From positions 1 to 64,000 of the forward strand of contig NZ_BAAALT010000279.1 in NCBI RefSeq assembly GCF_039528515.1: DNA of 64,000 nucleotides, written 5' to 3'. The position numbers were made by a program, and so were the translations under genes. Below, one piece after another: positions 23,354 to 31,963 of the stretch. Source of the DNA: Luedemannella flava. Its GTDB lineage: Bacteria; Actinomycetota; Actinomycetes; Mycobacteriales; Micromonosporaceae. Below the pieces are notes generated by a model. It worked only from the letters and a program-made list of their open reading frames with translations, was not told where the DNA came from and did no database searches. Position 1 is the first letter of the stretch. Each line of letters starts with the position of its first letter.

Positions 23354-25905
23354 TCATCAACCGGCTGCGCGTGCGCGGCAAGCTGAACCTGCTCCTGCTG
23401 CTGCCCGTGGTCGCCGTGGTCCTCATCGCGGTGCCGTTCGTGTCGAGCCAGATCGGCAACGCCGCCTCGGCGGTCACCACCGCCGACGCGGCCAACAACG
23501 CGCGCCAGCTCGGCGCGCTCGTCTGGGACCTGCAGCGCGAGCGGCTGATCACCGCCGGCTACCTGGCCGCGCCCGGGGCCGACCCGGTCCGGCTGCGGCT
23601 GGCCCAGCAGACGACCAGCGACACGGTCGTGCGGCTGCGCGACGGTCTCGGCGCCACCGCCTCCGACGAGATGGTCGAGGCGCTCGCCCGGGTCGGGTCG
23701 CTCAACGAGATCCGGCAGGGCGCGCTGATGCGCGGCGCCTCGGTGGACAGCGTCGCGCGCACCTACCACGCGGTCATCGAGGCGATCATCGACGCGCTGC
23801 GCCTCGTGCCGCAGCGCACCAGCGACGCGGAGGGCACCCGGCAGCTCACCGCGCTCGACGCGCTGCTGCAGGCCAACGAGGAGAACGAACTGCGCGGCAT
23901 GGCGCTCATCGCCGCCGCGGTCAGTCCCGGCACCGGTGTCGCGTTGCTGGACAACGCCACCGAACAGGCCGCCATGTTCACCGAGCGGTTCGTCGAACAG
24001 GCCGACGCGGAGCAGGCCGGCCTCGTCGTCCTCGTCGACCAGGGCGAGACCGCGCGGCAGGTCGACGACCTCGCCGAGCACCTGCCGGCCGCGACCGACC
24101 GACCGGCCGTGGGCCGGTTCGTGGCGGCGGCCCTGTCGTCCGTCAGCGCGCAGTCCGACCTACGGCGCATGGTGCAGGACCGGGTGACCCGGCAGATCGC
24201 CGACACGGCGGCCGCCCGCGCCGACGCCGCGACCGGGCTCGCCTGGGCGGTCGGGCTCGGCACCGCCGCCCTCGTCGCGGTCGCCGTCGGCCTGCTCGTC
24301 GCCGAGACCCGGTCGATCGCCACGCCGCTGCGCCGCCTGACCACCGCCGCCGCCACGGTCGCCGACCTCGCGCAGGCCGAACTCGTCCGGGTCAACGACG
24401 CCGAGGAGGCGGACGAGCAACCCCCGGCGGCCATCCCGATCGACGTCACGTCCGGCGACGAGCTGGGCGACCTGGCCACCGCGTTCAACCGGGTCCAGGC
24501 CGCCGCCGCGCAGCTCGTGGAGCGGCAGATCGTCACCCGGCGCAACGTCAGCGCGATGTTCACCAACGTCGCGCAACGCACGCGCAACCTCGTCGGCCAG
24601 CAGCTCGACGTCGTCGACCAGCTGGAACGCAACGAACAGGACCCCAAACTGCTCGGCCGGCTCTACCGGCTCGACCACCTGTCGACCCGGTTGCGGCGCA
24701 ACGCCGAGAACCTCCTGGTCGTGGCCGGCACCAGCACCGACGCCCGGGTCATGGGCCCGACGCCGCTGGCCACCCTGCTCCGCGTGGCGCTCGCCGAGAT
24801 CGAGGAGTTCCAGCGGGTCCGGTTCACCGAGCTCGACGACGTGACCGTCGCCGCCGGCCCCGCCTCCGACCTGGTGCTCGTCTTCGCCGAGCTGCTGGAG
24901 AACGCGGCCGTGTTCTCCCCGCCGGAGTCCGTCGTGGAGGTTTCCGCCCGGTTGGTCACTGACGGGCGCTGCCAGGTGAGCATCGCCGACCGCGGCATCG
25001 GCATGACGGCCGCCCGGATGGCGCAGGAGAACCGCCGCCTCGTCGAGCGCGAGCGCCTCGACATCGCCCCGACCAGCGTGCTCGGCCTGTTCGTGGTCGG
25101 CCGGCTCGCCAAGCGGCACGGGCTGGCCGTCACGCTGACCGCCACCGAGGGCGGCGGCACGACCGCGCACGTCACCCTGCCCCCGGCACTGTTCCAGGTC
25201 GGCCCCGGCGTCGGCGTGGAGCGCAGCGCGCCCCGTGCGATGTCCGCCATGGCGGCGGTGCCCGTCGCGCGGGGCGGTGCCCGGGACTTCCCGGCCGTCA
25301 CCAGGAAAGCGGGCGGCGACCGGACATTCGTGGTCTCCGTTCCGGTCGGGGCGGGCGGGTTCGCCTGGTTCGGGCCGCCGAGCCGCGTCACCGGCGGGGG
25401 CACCGTGCGGGCCAGCGCGGTCGCGGACACGCCAGGTGCCCCGGTCAACGGCACGTCCCGCCCGGGCCTGAGCCGGCGGGTGCCCGGCGCTCAACTCCCC
25501 GGCGCGGCGGGCCGGTCGCGCGGCACCGCTGCCGCCATCCCACCGCAGGCCCCACCCGTGCACGACGCGGCCGCCGTCCGCGACCAGCTGGACGCGTTCC
25601 AGTCAACGTCGCCACCCGCGCCCCCGCAGACCGGCCCTGGTCCGACCGGAACCGGGTCACGGCGGTTGGCCCGTCGGGTGCCGGGCGCGAATCTGGCGCC
25701 CGGCCTGCGCGCCGGCACGGCCGGCGCCCCGGCCCCGGCAGTCGGGCGCCCACCGGTCGCCGGGCCCCGGCTGCGCGACCCCGACGCCGTCCGCGACGCG
25801 TTCGACTCCTACTCCGCCGGCGTGGCCCTGGGACAGGGTCACGCCGCCACCGAGCCCCCCAGTACCGACAGCGAGTCCCACCTCTGGAGGGAGAACCACG
25901 CATGA
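23350..25905 (+). CDS. Conservon sensor histidine kinase (CvnA-like, nitrate/nitrite-sensing type)
   Basis: The 851-residue kinase has a first membrane helix (LNLLLLLPVVAVVLIAVPF), a helical extracytoplasmic NIT-like domain, a second helix (GLAWAVGLGTAALVAVAVGLLV), a HAMP segment, and a kinase core with the possible phosphoacceptor region LYRLDHLSTRLRRNAENLL, N box ELLENAAVFSPP, and G1 box ADRGIGMT. The C-terminal 230 residues are a disordered Pro/Ala/Gly tail with three short repeats of the kind GLSRRVPGAQL/RLARRVPGANL. It heads a four-gene conservon whose products transmit signals through a small GTPase-like protein. Confidence 0.92.
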   Translation: MIINRLRVRGKLNLLLLLPVVAVVLIAVPFVSSQIGNAASAVTTADAANNARQLGALVWDLQRERLITAGYLAAPGADPVRLRLAQQTTSDTVVRLRDGLGATASDEMVEALARVGSLNEIRQGALMRGASVDSVARTYHAVIEAIIDALRLVPQRTSDAEGTRQLTALDALLQANEENELRGMALIAAAVSPGTGVALLDNATEQAAMFTERFVEQADAEQAGLVVLVDQGETARQVDDLAEHLPAATDRPAVGRFVAAALSSVSAQSDLRRMVQDRVTRQIADTAAARADAATGLAWAVGLGTAALVAVAVGLLVAETRSIATPLRRLTTAAATVADLAQAELVRVNDAEEADEQPPAAIPIDVTSGDELGDLATAFNRVQAAAAQLVERQIVTRRNVSAMFTNVAQRTRNLVGQQLDVVDQLERNEQDPKLLGRLYRLDHLSTRLRRNAENLLVVAGTSTDARVMGPTPLATLLRVALAEIEEFQRVRFTELDDVTVAAGPASDLVLVFAELLENAAVFSPPESVVEVSARLVTDGRCQVSIADRGIGMTAARMAQENRRLVERERLDIAPTSVLGLFVVGRLAKRHGLAVTLTATEGGGTTAHVTLPPALFQVGPGVGVERSAPRAMSAMAAVPVARGGARDFPAVTRKAGGDRTFVVSVPVGAGGFAWFGPPSRVTGGGTVRASAVADTPGAPVNGTSRPGLSRRVPGAQLPGAAGRSRGTAAAIPPQAPPVHDAAAVRDQLDAFQSTSPPAPPQTGPGPTGTGSRRLARRVPGANLAPGLRAGTAGAPAPAVGRPPVAGPRLRDPDAVRDAFDSYSAGVALGQGHAATEPPSTDSESHLWRENHA

Positions 25906-26336
25906 CAACGCCGGCTACGGGCATCAGCGTCGATGCACAGAACTTCAACTGGTTGGTCAACCGGTTCGCCAACGACACGTCCGGGGTGCACGCGGCGATC
26001 GCGGTCTCCTCCGACGGGTTGCTCATCGCGATGTCCGCCGGACTGGACCGGGAGAACGCCGACCGGCTCGGCGCGATCAGCTCGGCGATGCTGAGCCTCG
26101 CGATCGGGGTGTCGGAGAGCTACCCGCTCGGCGACCCGGACCGGGTGGTGATCGAGCTGACGCAGGGCTACCTGCTCGTCACCACGATCAGCGCCGGGTG
26201 CGCGCTCGGCGCGCTGGCGTCGAAGCAGGCCAGCCTCGGCGCCGTCGCGTACGAGATGGCGGTGTTCGCGAACCGGGCCACCGAGGTGCTGACGCCGCGG
26301 CTCATCGAGGAGCTGCGGTACACCGTCGGCCAGTAA
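25902..26336 (+). CDS. Roadblock/LC7 protein (CvnB-like)
   Basis: The 144-residue protein has the roadblock/LC7 fold: FNWLVNRFANDTSGVHAAIAVSSDGLLIAMSAGLDRE, DRVVIELTQGYLLVTTISAGCALGALAS. In conservons it acts as a GTPase-activating-protein-like partner of CvnD and interacts with the kinase. ATG 25902 overlaps the kinase stop by 4 bp. Confidence 0.95.
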   Translation: MTTPATGISVDAQNFNWLVNRFANDTSGVHAAIAVSSDGLLIAMSAGLDRENADRLGAISSAMLSLAIGVSESYPLGDPDRVVIELTQGYLLVTTISAGCALGALASKQASLGAVAYEMAVFANRATEVLTPRLIEELRYTVGQ

Positions 26337-26347
26337 CGGGGTGCGCG

Positions 26348-26752
26348 ATGGGCGAGGACATGGTGCGGCCCTACCTGCGCGACGGGCCCATGGTGCCGGC
26401 GCTGCCGGCGGACGCGGCGTCGTTGCTGCGCCCCTACCTGCAAACGTCGGGGCGGGTCGAAGCCGCCGACGACGAGCTGGAGATCGAGGCACAGGTCGTC
26501 ACATCGGCGTACGGCCTGAACTCGTTCGGACGCCTGGCGTTCGAGCACCGCGACATCGTCGCCCTGTGCGCCACCACGATGTCGGTGGCGGAGGTGGCCG
26601 CCCGCCTGGCGCTGCACATCGGTGTGGCGAAGGTGCTGGTCGCCGACCTCGCGGCGCTCGGCTGCCTCGTGGTGGAGCGTCCGGACCCTGAACCGGCTGA
26701 CGACCTGGACATGATCGAAAGGGTGATCCGTGGGCTCGAAGGCATCCGCTGA
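26348..26752 (+). CDS. DUF742 protein (CvnC-like)
   Basis: The 134-residue protein has the DUF742 features: MVRPYLRDG near the start, a winged-helix-like core with LSFEHRDI-type FGRLAFEHRDIVALC, and MSVAEVAARLALHIGVAKVLVADL. CvnC is an adaptor of the conservon. Its last 23 nt overlap the CvnD-like gene. No membrane segment is present. Confidence 0.93.
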   Translation: MGEDMVRPYLRDGPMVPALPADAASLLRPYLQTSGRVEAADDELEIEAQVVTSAYGLNSFGRLAFEHRDIVALCATTMSVAEVAARLALHIGVAKVLVADLAALGCLVVERPDPEPADDLDMIERVIRGLEGIR

Positions 26753-27335
26753 GCCGGCGCGCCGTCCGCCCCGGCCGGTGAAGATCGTTATCGCCGGCGG
26801 TTTCGGGGTGGGCAAGACCACTACGGTGGGCGCGATCTCGGAGATCCGGCCGCTCACCACCGAGGCGGCGATGACCAGCGTCGCGGCGGCCATGGATGAC
26901 GCCGCGGACGTGCCCGCCAAGACCCGCACCACCGTGGCGCTGGACTTCGGCTGCATCACGATCGACGAGACGCTCAAGCTCTACCTGTTCGGCACCCCCG
27001 GGCAGGACCGGTTCGACTTCATGTGGCACGACATCTCCCGCGGCGCCCTGGGCGCGCTGGTCATCGTGGACGCGCGCCGGGTCGACGCCTGCTATCCGGC
27101 GGTCGACTACTTCGAACGCATCGGGCTGCCGTTCGTGGTCGGCGTCAACCTGTTCAACGGCCACCTGGACGTCGACCTCACCGAGCTGCGCTGGGCCCTC
27201 GCCGTCGGCGACGAGGTGCCGCTGATCACGTTCGACGCCCGGGAGAAGCTCTCGGTCCGCGACGCGCTGCTCGCGGTCCTGCGGCGGACCCGGGAGCGGG
27301 CGCGGGCGCGCGCGGCCGAACACGCGACCGGATAG
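26730..27335 (+). CDS. Small GTPase-like ATP/GTP-binding protein (CvnD-like)
   Basis: The 201-residue protein has Walker A GGFGVGKTTTVGAIS, the switch II-like LYLFGTPGQDRFDFMW (in place of DTAGQE) and a G4-like GVNLFNG where the canonical NKxD is altered, as usual in CvnD proteins. It is the output switch of the conservon. The GTG 26730 start overlaps the DUF742 gene by 23 nt. The downstream effector is unknown. Confidence 0.94.
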   Translation: MGSKASAEPARRPPRPVKIVIAGGFGVGKTTTVGAISEIRPLTTEAAMTSVAAAMDDAADVPAKTRTTVALDFGCITIDETLKLYLFGTPGQDRFDFMWHDISRGALGALVIVDARRVDACYPAVDYFERIGLPFVVGVNLFNGHLDVDLTELRWALAVGDEVPLITFDAREKLSVRDALLAVLRRTRERARARAAEHATG

Positions 27336-27376
27336 CCGACTGCCGCGCGGCCCGCGTGTCGGCCAGAGTGTCCATC

Positions 27377-29497
27377 ATGGATGAACTGCTCGACCGGGTG
27401 GGCGAGCGGCTGACCCCGCTGTTCGACCGGTACGACGCGCTGATCGACCAGGCGCGCCGGCGGCTCGACGAGACCGCCGGCGGCCCGCTGAAGAGCTGGC
27501 TGCGACCGATCCTCGTGGCGCTCGCCGTGACGATCGGCCTCGTGCTGGCCCTGCGGTTGATCCTCACCGCGCTCACGGCGGGCGGGTCGGCGGGGCGCTG
27601 GGCGGGTGCCGTGCTCGCCTCCGTGCTCGCGCTGATCCTGCTCGTGGTCGTGATCCGCAACGTGGTCATCTCACTGATCGAGCCCGACGAGCGGCGCCTG
27701 CTGCTGCTCGCCCTGCTCACCTCGGTCGCGGCCGTACTCATCGGGGTGGAGGCCTTCGCCACGCTGACGGTGGCCCTCGCCGACCAGGGCGGGGCATTGT
27801 GGACGGTCGAGCGGTTCTACCTCTGGCACCTGGTCGACTCGGTGCCCCTGCTGGAGATCCCGCAACGGCTCGGCTGGGTCGAGCCGGCCGTGCTGCCGGG
27901 GCTGCCGGGCCGGCTGCTGGAGCTCGGCTTCACCCTGCTGGTCATCCCGCCGTTGGTCCGGGTGGGCGTCGCGGCGTACGGGTTCGTGGAGGGTCAGGCC
28001 CAGCAGCGCCGCTACACCCGGGCCGTGGCGGGCAAGCTGCGCGGCACCGGCTCGTTCACCTCCGACCCGGACGTGCCGGAGCTGCTGGTCGTGGGCGCCG
28101 GCGCGGGTGCCGCCTGGGTGGCCGGCTCGCTCTACCTGGACGGCACGCTGCGGGTGTGGTCGCTGGCCACCGTGGCGGTCCTGGTGACGGTCGCGGCGCT
28201 CCTCGTGGTCGCGGCGACCGCCGGCATCGTGGTCGGCGAACTGGCCGAGCAGGCCGGGCTCGTCACGTTCGGGCTGGCGGCGGCGCTGGTGTGGTTGGAC
28301 AGCCCGGCGCGCGACGCGCTGCTGCCGGCCGCCGACACCTGGGGCGTGTGGGGCCGGATCTGGGCCACCCTGGGCGTCTGGGTCGTCGTACTGCTGGTCG
28401 TCCTCGTGCTGGCCTGGGCGACGCCCGAGTTCACGGACGCGGTCATCGCGGCGGCGCTGGTGCTCGGCTTCCTCGGCGCTGACGCGCCGGCCGCGACGTG
28501 GCTGCGCGCGCACCTGACGTGGCAGCCGTGGGGCGTGCCGCTGAGCCGCGTGGTGGTGGCGGCGTGCGCCTGCTTCGCCGTGGCGTACCTGCTGCGGACG
28601 CTGTGGTGGGCCGCGCGCCGCCCGCCCGTGCTGGGCCATCTCGACCTGCACGACACCGCCAGCGGCCTGCGTCAGGACCTGCGCGGGTACGCCCTGGTAG
28701 CCGTCCAGATCGTGGTCGCGGCCGGCGCTGCCCTGACGCTGCTGCGCGCAGCGTCGGTCGCCGGGCTCGACGGCCCTGCCGGCGGGTCGTGGACCGCCGC
28801 GTCACTGGGGCTGCACGCCGCCGCGTGGCATGTCGTCGACTCGCTGCCCGGGCCCGACGTGGCGGAGATCCTCGGCTGGCGGCTCACCGCCGACGTGACC
28901 GGCCCGTGGGCGGGCCTGGTCCTGGTGGTCGCCGTGGCGGCGGTGGTCATCTTCTCGGGCCTGCCGATCCTGCGCACCATCGTGCTGTGGGCGCGGCTGA
29001 CCGCGAGCCGCCCGCGCACCGGCCAGGCGCTCGCCGCCATGCCCGACGAGGTGGTGGCCAACCTGCGTGCCGTCGTCGACTTCCTCGCCGTCGAGGCCAC
29101 CGGTCAACCCTCGCGGTACGTACCGCCGCGCCGCCGCGCCTGGCCCTACCGTCAGGATCAGGCCGTCGTCACGTCGCCGTCGGTGGAGGCGGAGCGCCGC
29201 CTCGTCGACGCCGAGCTGCAACGGCCGCGCCTGCTCGACCTCTACGGCAGTCCGTCGCAGTGGTACGACCTGGCCGACGCCGCCCTGCGGCGTACCGCCG
29301 AGGCGTACCGCTCCTGGGTGCGGGTGCCCCGCCCGTTCAGCTTCACGTCCGGCGTGATCATGCAGCGCTCGGTGAACTCCGAGCTCGGTGACAAGGTGGC
29401 GGCGGCGCGGGAGGCGGTCGACGAGTTCGCCGACGCGGTCGCCCGTTGGCACGCGGCCTGGCGCGACAGCCCCGGCGACGAGCCCCGGTCGGGGTGA
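27377..29497 (+). CDS. Large polytopic membrane protein of unknown function
   Basis: The 706-residue protein starts with about 45 cytoplasmic residues and then has roughly 14 membrane helices to residue about 540. The last 165 residues form a soluble tail with YVPPRRRAWPYRQ and SPSQWYDLADAALRR. Two similar segments, FYLWHLVDSVPLLEIPQRLGW and AWHVVDSLPGPDVAEILGWR, suggest an internal duplication of the membrane domain. I do not recognise the family. It follows the conservon by 41 nt and may be cotranscribed. Confidence 0.75.
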   Translation: MDELLDRVGERLTPLFDRYDALIDQARRRLDETAGGPLKSWLRPILVALAVTIGLVLALRLILTALTAGGSAGRWAGAVLASVLALILLVVVIRNVVISLIEPDERRLLLLALLTSVAAVLIGVEAFATLTVALADQGGALWTVERFYLWHLVDSVPLLEIPQRLGWVEPAVLPGLPGRLLELGFTLLVIPPLVRVGVAAYGFVEGQAQQRRYTRAVAGKLRGTGSFTSDPDVPELLVVGAGAGAAWVAGSLYLDGTLRVWSLATVAVLVTVAALLVVAATAGIVVGELAEQAGLVTFGLAAALVWLDSPARDALLPAADTWGVWGRIWATLGVWVVVLLVVLVLAWATPEFTDAVIAAALVLGFLGADAPAATWLRAHLTWQPWGVPLSRVVVAACACFAVAYLLRTLWWAARRPPVLGHLDLHDTASGLRQDLRGYALVAVQIVVAAGAALTLLRAASVAGLDGPAGGSWTAASLGLHAAAWHVVDSLPGPDVAEILGWRLTADVTGPWAGLVLVVAVAAVVIFSGLPILRTIVLWARLTASRPRTGQALAAMPDEVVANLRAVVDFLAVEATGQPSRYVPPRRRAWPYRQDQAVVTSPSVEAERRLVDAELQRPRLLDLYGSPSQWYDLADAALRRTAEAYRSWVRVPRPFSFTSGVIMQRSVNSELGDKVAAAREAVDEFADAVARWHAAWRDSPGDEPRSG

Positions 29498-29586
29498 GCA
29501 GGGCACGGCGTGTCCGTGCGGGTCCGCCAGGCCGGCGCGGTAAGACTGGTCCGGGAACCCCTCCTACGACGTAGCGAGGAGTGTTC

Positions 29587-30663
29587 ATGCGGGTCACCTT
29601 CCGACGAGTGCTGGCGGCCGCGGTGGCGGTCGTGCTGCTGCCCGTGCCGGCCCGGGCGACGCCACCGGTTCCCCGGGTGAACACGGCCGGCATGGCGGTG
29701 CTGGCCGGCTCGACGATCGTGCGGCCCGACGGCACGCGGATCCGGTTGACCCTGCCGCGCGGGATGGAGCCGAACGCGGCGGTTGAGGTGCCCGCCGGGT
29801 TCCTGGTGGCGGTCATCAACCTACGCGCGAGTACCTCCACGTTGTGGCTGTTCCCCCACTCGGGTACCCCGCACTCCGCGCCGATCGGTGATCCGACCCT
29901 GGGCCGGTGGGCGGTCACCCGTGACGGCGCCACGGTCATCGCCACCGCGTCCACGCCCGGTCACAACACCTTCGTCGCGTACGCGCTGCCGTCGTTGAGC
30001 GAGCGCGCGAGGACCCGCTTCGCCGGCCCGACCGACCCCGGGCCGATGGTCCTGGGGAACGTGGGCGAGCAGGTTGTCCTCACCCACGTCGACGAGGACG
30101 TCCGTCGCGGCACCACCGGCGTCTGGGACCTGCGCACGGGGCACCTGCGACGGTCGGCGCAGCCGCTGCGCGCCTGGGGCGTGGCGCGCGACGGCCGCCT
30201 GCTGTACCGACTGGAGCGCGGCGACGCCGGGGAGCCGCCCGTCTCGGCGTGCGTCGACACGGTCGTCATCGACGGGTCCGGCCAGATCCGGGCGACGCCC
30301 ACCGGGGTGTGCGGACAGCAGGGCGGACGCCTGATCCAGGGCAGCATCTCCCCGGACGGCGCGTCGGCGCTCATCCTGCACTGGCGGACGCCGACGATTG
30401 AGAGCGTCCGCTCCGCCACCGTGACCACCGCCGACCTGCACGCGGGCCGGTGGCGGCCGGTGCGACTGCCGGGCAACCTGATGTATCCGCTGTTCTGGGA
30501 CACCGACCGGACCTTCATCACGATGGTGGTTGAGCCGTTCGGCTACGCGCGGTGTGGCGTCACCGGCCGGTGCGCCCGGCTGGTCATGCCCCGCGTCCCG
30601 TCGGTGGACCCGACGACCATCAAGCCCATCCAGCGCGTAGGCGTGCGACCCGCGGCCGGATAG
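29587..30663 (+). CDS. Secreted beta-propeller-like protein, paralog 1
   Basis: The 358-residue precursor has a signal peptide (RRVLAAAVAVVLLPVPARA) and a repetitive beta-rich mature part: TRDGATVIATAST, VARDGRLLYRLERG and SISPDGASALILHW are WD/TolB-like blade motifs. Four cysteines, two near CVDTVV/GVCGQQ and two in YARCGVTGRCARL, are conserved in all three paralogs. No catalytic motif is seen. ATG 29587 follows GAGGAG. It lacks the GTCACCCG palindrome found ahead of paralogs 2 and 3. Confidence 0.78.
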   Translation: MRVTFRRVLAAAVAVVLLPVPARATPPVPRVNTAGMAVLAGSTIVRPDGTRIRLTLPRGMEPNAAVEVPAGFLVAVINLRASTSTLWLFPHSGTPHSAPIGDPTLGRWAVTRDGATVIATASTPGHNTFVAYALPSLSERARTRFAGPTDPGPMVLGNVGEQVVLTHVDEDVRRGTTGVWDLRTGHLRRSAQPLRAWGVARDGRLLYRLERGDAGEPPVSACVDTVVIDGSGQIRATPTGVCGQQGGRLIQGSISPDGASALILHWRTPTIESVRSATVTTADLHAGRWRPVRLPGNLMYPLFWDTDRTFITMVVEPFGYARCGVTGRCARLVMPRVPSVDPTTIKPIQRVGVRPAAG

Positions 30664-30718
30664 TCGCGCTGATCGCCGACGCGCTGCGCTGACCGGCCCG
30701 GCGTGTCCGGGCCCGGAC

Positions 30719-30736
30719 GTCACCCGTACGGGTGAC
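30719..30736. promoter_or_regulatory. Operator-like palindrome upstream of paralog 2
   Basis: GTCACCCGTACGGGTGAC is a perfect 18-bp palindrome 42 nt before the start of the 30779 gene. A near-perfect copy precedes the next paralog (31904-31921), so a shared regulator or a duplicated promoter is likely. Confidence 0.6.
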
Positions 30737-30778
30737 ACTAGGCGTGTCGCCCCTCACCCGACGTGTTGAGGAGCGATT

Positions 30779-31882
30779 GTGCGCGTAACCCGCTGGGCGG
30801 CCATGGGGACGGCGGTGGCACTGCTGCTGCCGTTCTCGACCCCGGCCGCCGCGACCACGCCGGCGAACCCGGCCGGCATGGCGATCCTGGCCGGCTCGAC
30901 GATCGTGCGGGCCGACGGCACCCACGTCCGGCTCGACCTGCCGCGCGGCACGGTCGCGGAGACTGCGGCGGCGACGCCGCACGGGTACCTCGTGGCGGCG
31001 TCGACCGGCGACACCTCACGGCTGTGGCTGTTCCCCAGCGCCGGCGCCCCGCGGAGCGTGCCGCTCGGCACCACGCTCGGCGTGGAACACTGGACGGTCA
31101 CCCACGATGGCTCGATGGTCGTGGCGACCCTGCCGGGCCCGTCGGCCACCGTGGGCTCGCACGTCATGGTCGCGTACGCGCTGCCGTCGTTACGGGAACA
31201 CGCCCGGGTGCGGTTCGCCGCGGCGTGGCGGGACGCGCTGTTGTCATCCATGGGTCCCCTGATAACCGGCACAGTGGACCGGCGGATCGTGGCCAACGAT
31301 CTCGGCGGCCCGTCCATCAGCGGGATCATCGGCGTCTGGGACCCGCTTACCCGCAACCTCAGCAGGTCGACAGCCTTCGCGCACAGCTGGGGCGCGACGC
31401 GCGACGGGCGCGCGCTCTACCGCCTGGACCGCTACGGCCCGCGTGGCTGGCGATACCAGGACATCGCGTCGGCCTGCGTGGACCTGGCCCCGATCACGGC
31501 GGCCGGCCAGATCCCGTTCCGGCACACGGGCCTGTGCGGGGAGTTCGTCACGCGCCTGCTCATCGGCATCGTCTCGCCGGGCGGCTCACACGCGGTGGTG
31601 ATGGAGCTGCGCAACCTGGTGGAGATCGTCTTTCGCACGGCGGTCGTCCGCACGGCCGACCTGCACGCGGGGCGCTGGCAGCCGGCCTGGATCAACGAGG
31701 AGTACGGGGATCCGGACTTCTGGGACACCGACTCGACATTCCTGGTCAAGGAGCGCAACACCGGGAAGTACCGACGCTGCGGTGGCGACGGCCGGTGCCT
31801 GGCGCTGAGGATGCCGCGGGTGCCGGGCGTCGAGGAGGGCGACATGAAGCCGATCGAGCGCGCAGGGTTCGGTGGCAGCTAG
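30779..31882 (+). CDS. Secreted beta-propeller-like protein, paralog 2
   Basis: The 367-residue precursor has a signal peptide ending near TPAAATTP, then AGMAILAGSTIVRADGT, which matches AGMAVLAGSTIVRPDGT in paralogs 1 and 3. Blade-like motifs VTHDGSMVVATL, ATRDGRALYRLDR and the cysteine pairs CVDLAP/TGLCGEF and YRRCGGDGRCLAL are kept. The start GTG 30779 follows GAGGAG. Extracellular, function unknown. Confidence 0.78.
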   Translation: MRVTRWAAMGTAVALLLPFSTPAAATTPANPAGMAILAGSTIVRADGTHVRLDLPRGTVAETAAATPHGYLVAASTGDTSRLWLFPSAGAPRSVPLGTTLGVEHWTVTHDGSMVVATLPGPSATVGSHVMVAYALPSLREHARVRFAAAWRDALLSSMGPLITGTVDRRIVANDLGGPSISGIIGVWDPLTRNLSRSTAFAHSWGATRDGRALYRLDRYGPRGWRYQDIASACVDLAPITAAGQIPFRHTGLCGEFVTRLLIGIVSPGGSHAVVMELRNLVEIVFRTAVVRTADLHAGRWQPAWINEEYGDPDFWDTDSTFLVKERNTGKYRRCGGDGRCLALRMPRVPGVEEGDMKPIERAGFGGS

Positions 31883-31903
31883 CCGGCGTGTCTGTGCCTC
31901 CCC

Positions 31904-31921
31904 GTCACCCGACCGGGTGAC
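31904..31921. promoter_or_regulatory. Operator-like palindrome upstream of paralog 3
   Basis: GTCACCCGACCGGGTGAC pairs over its outer 8 bp on each side and lies 42 nt before ATG 31964, the same distance as the copy before paralog 2. Confidence 0.6.
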
Positions 31922-31963
31922 ACTGGGGCGCGACACCCCTCCCGCGATGTGAGTGGGGTGTGC

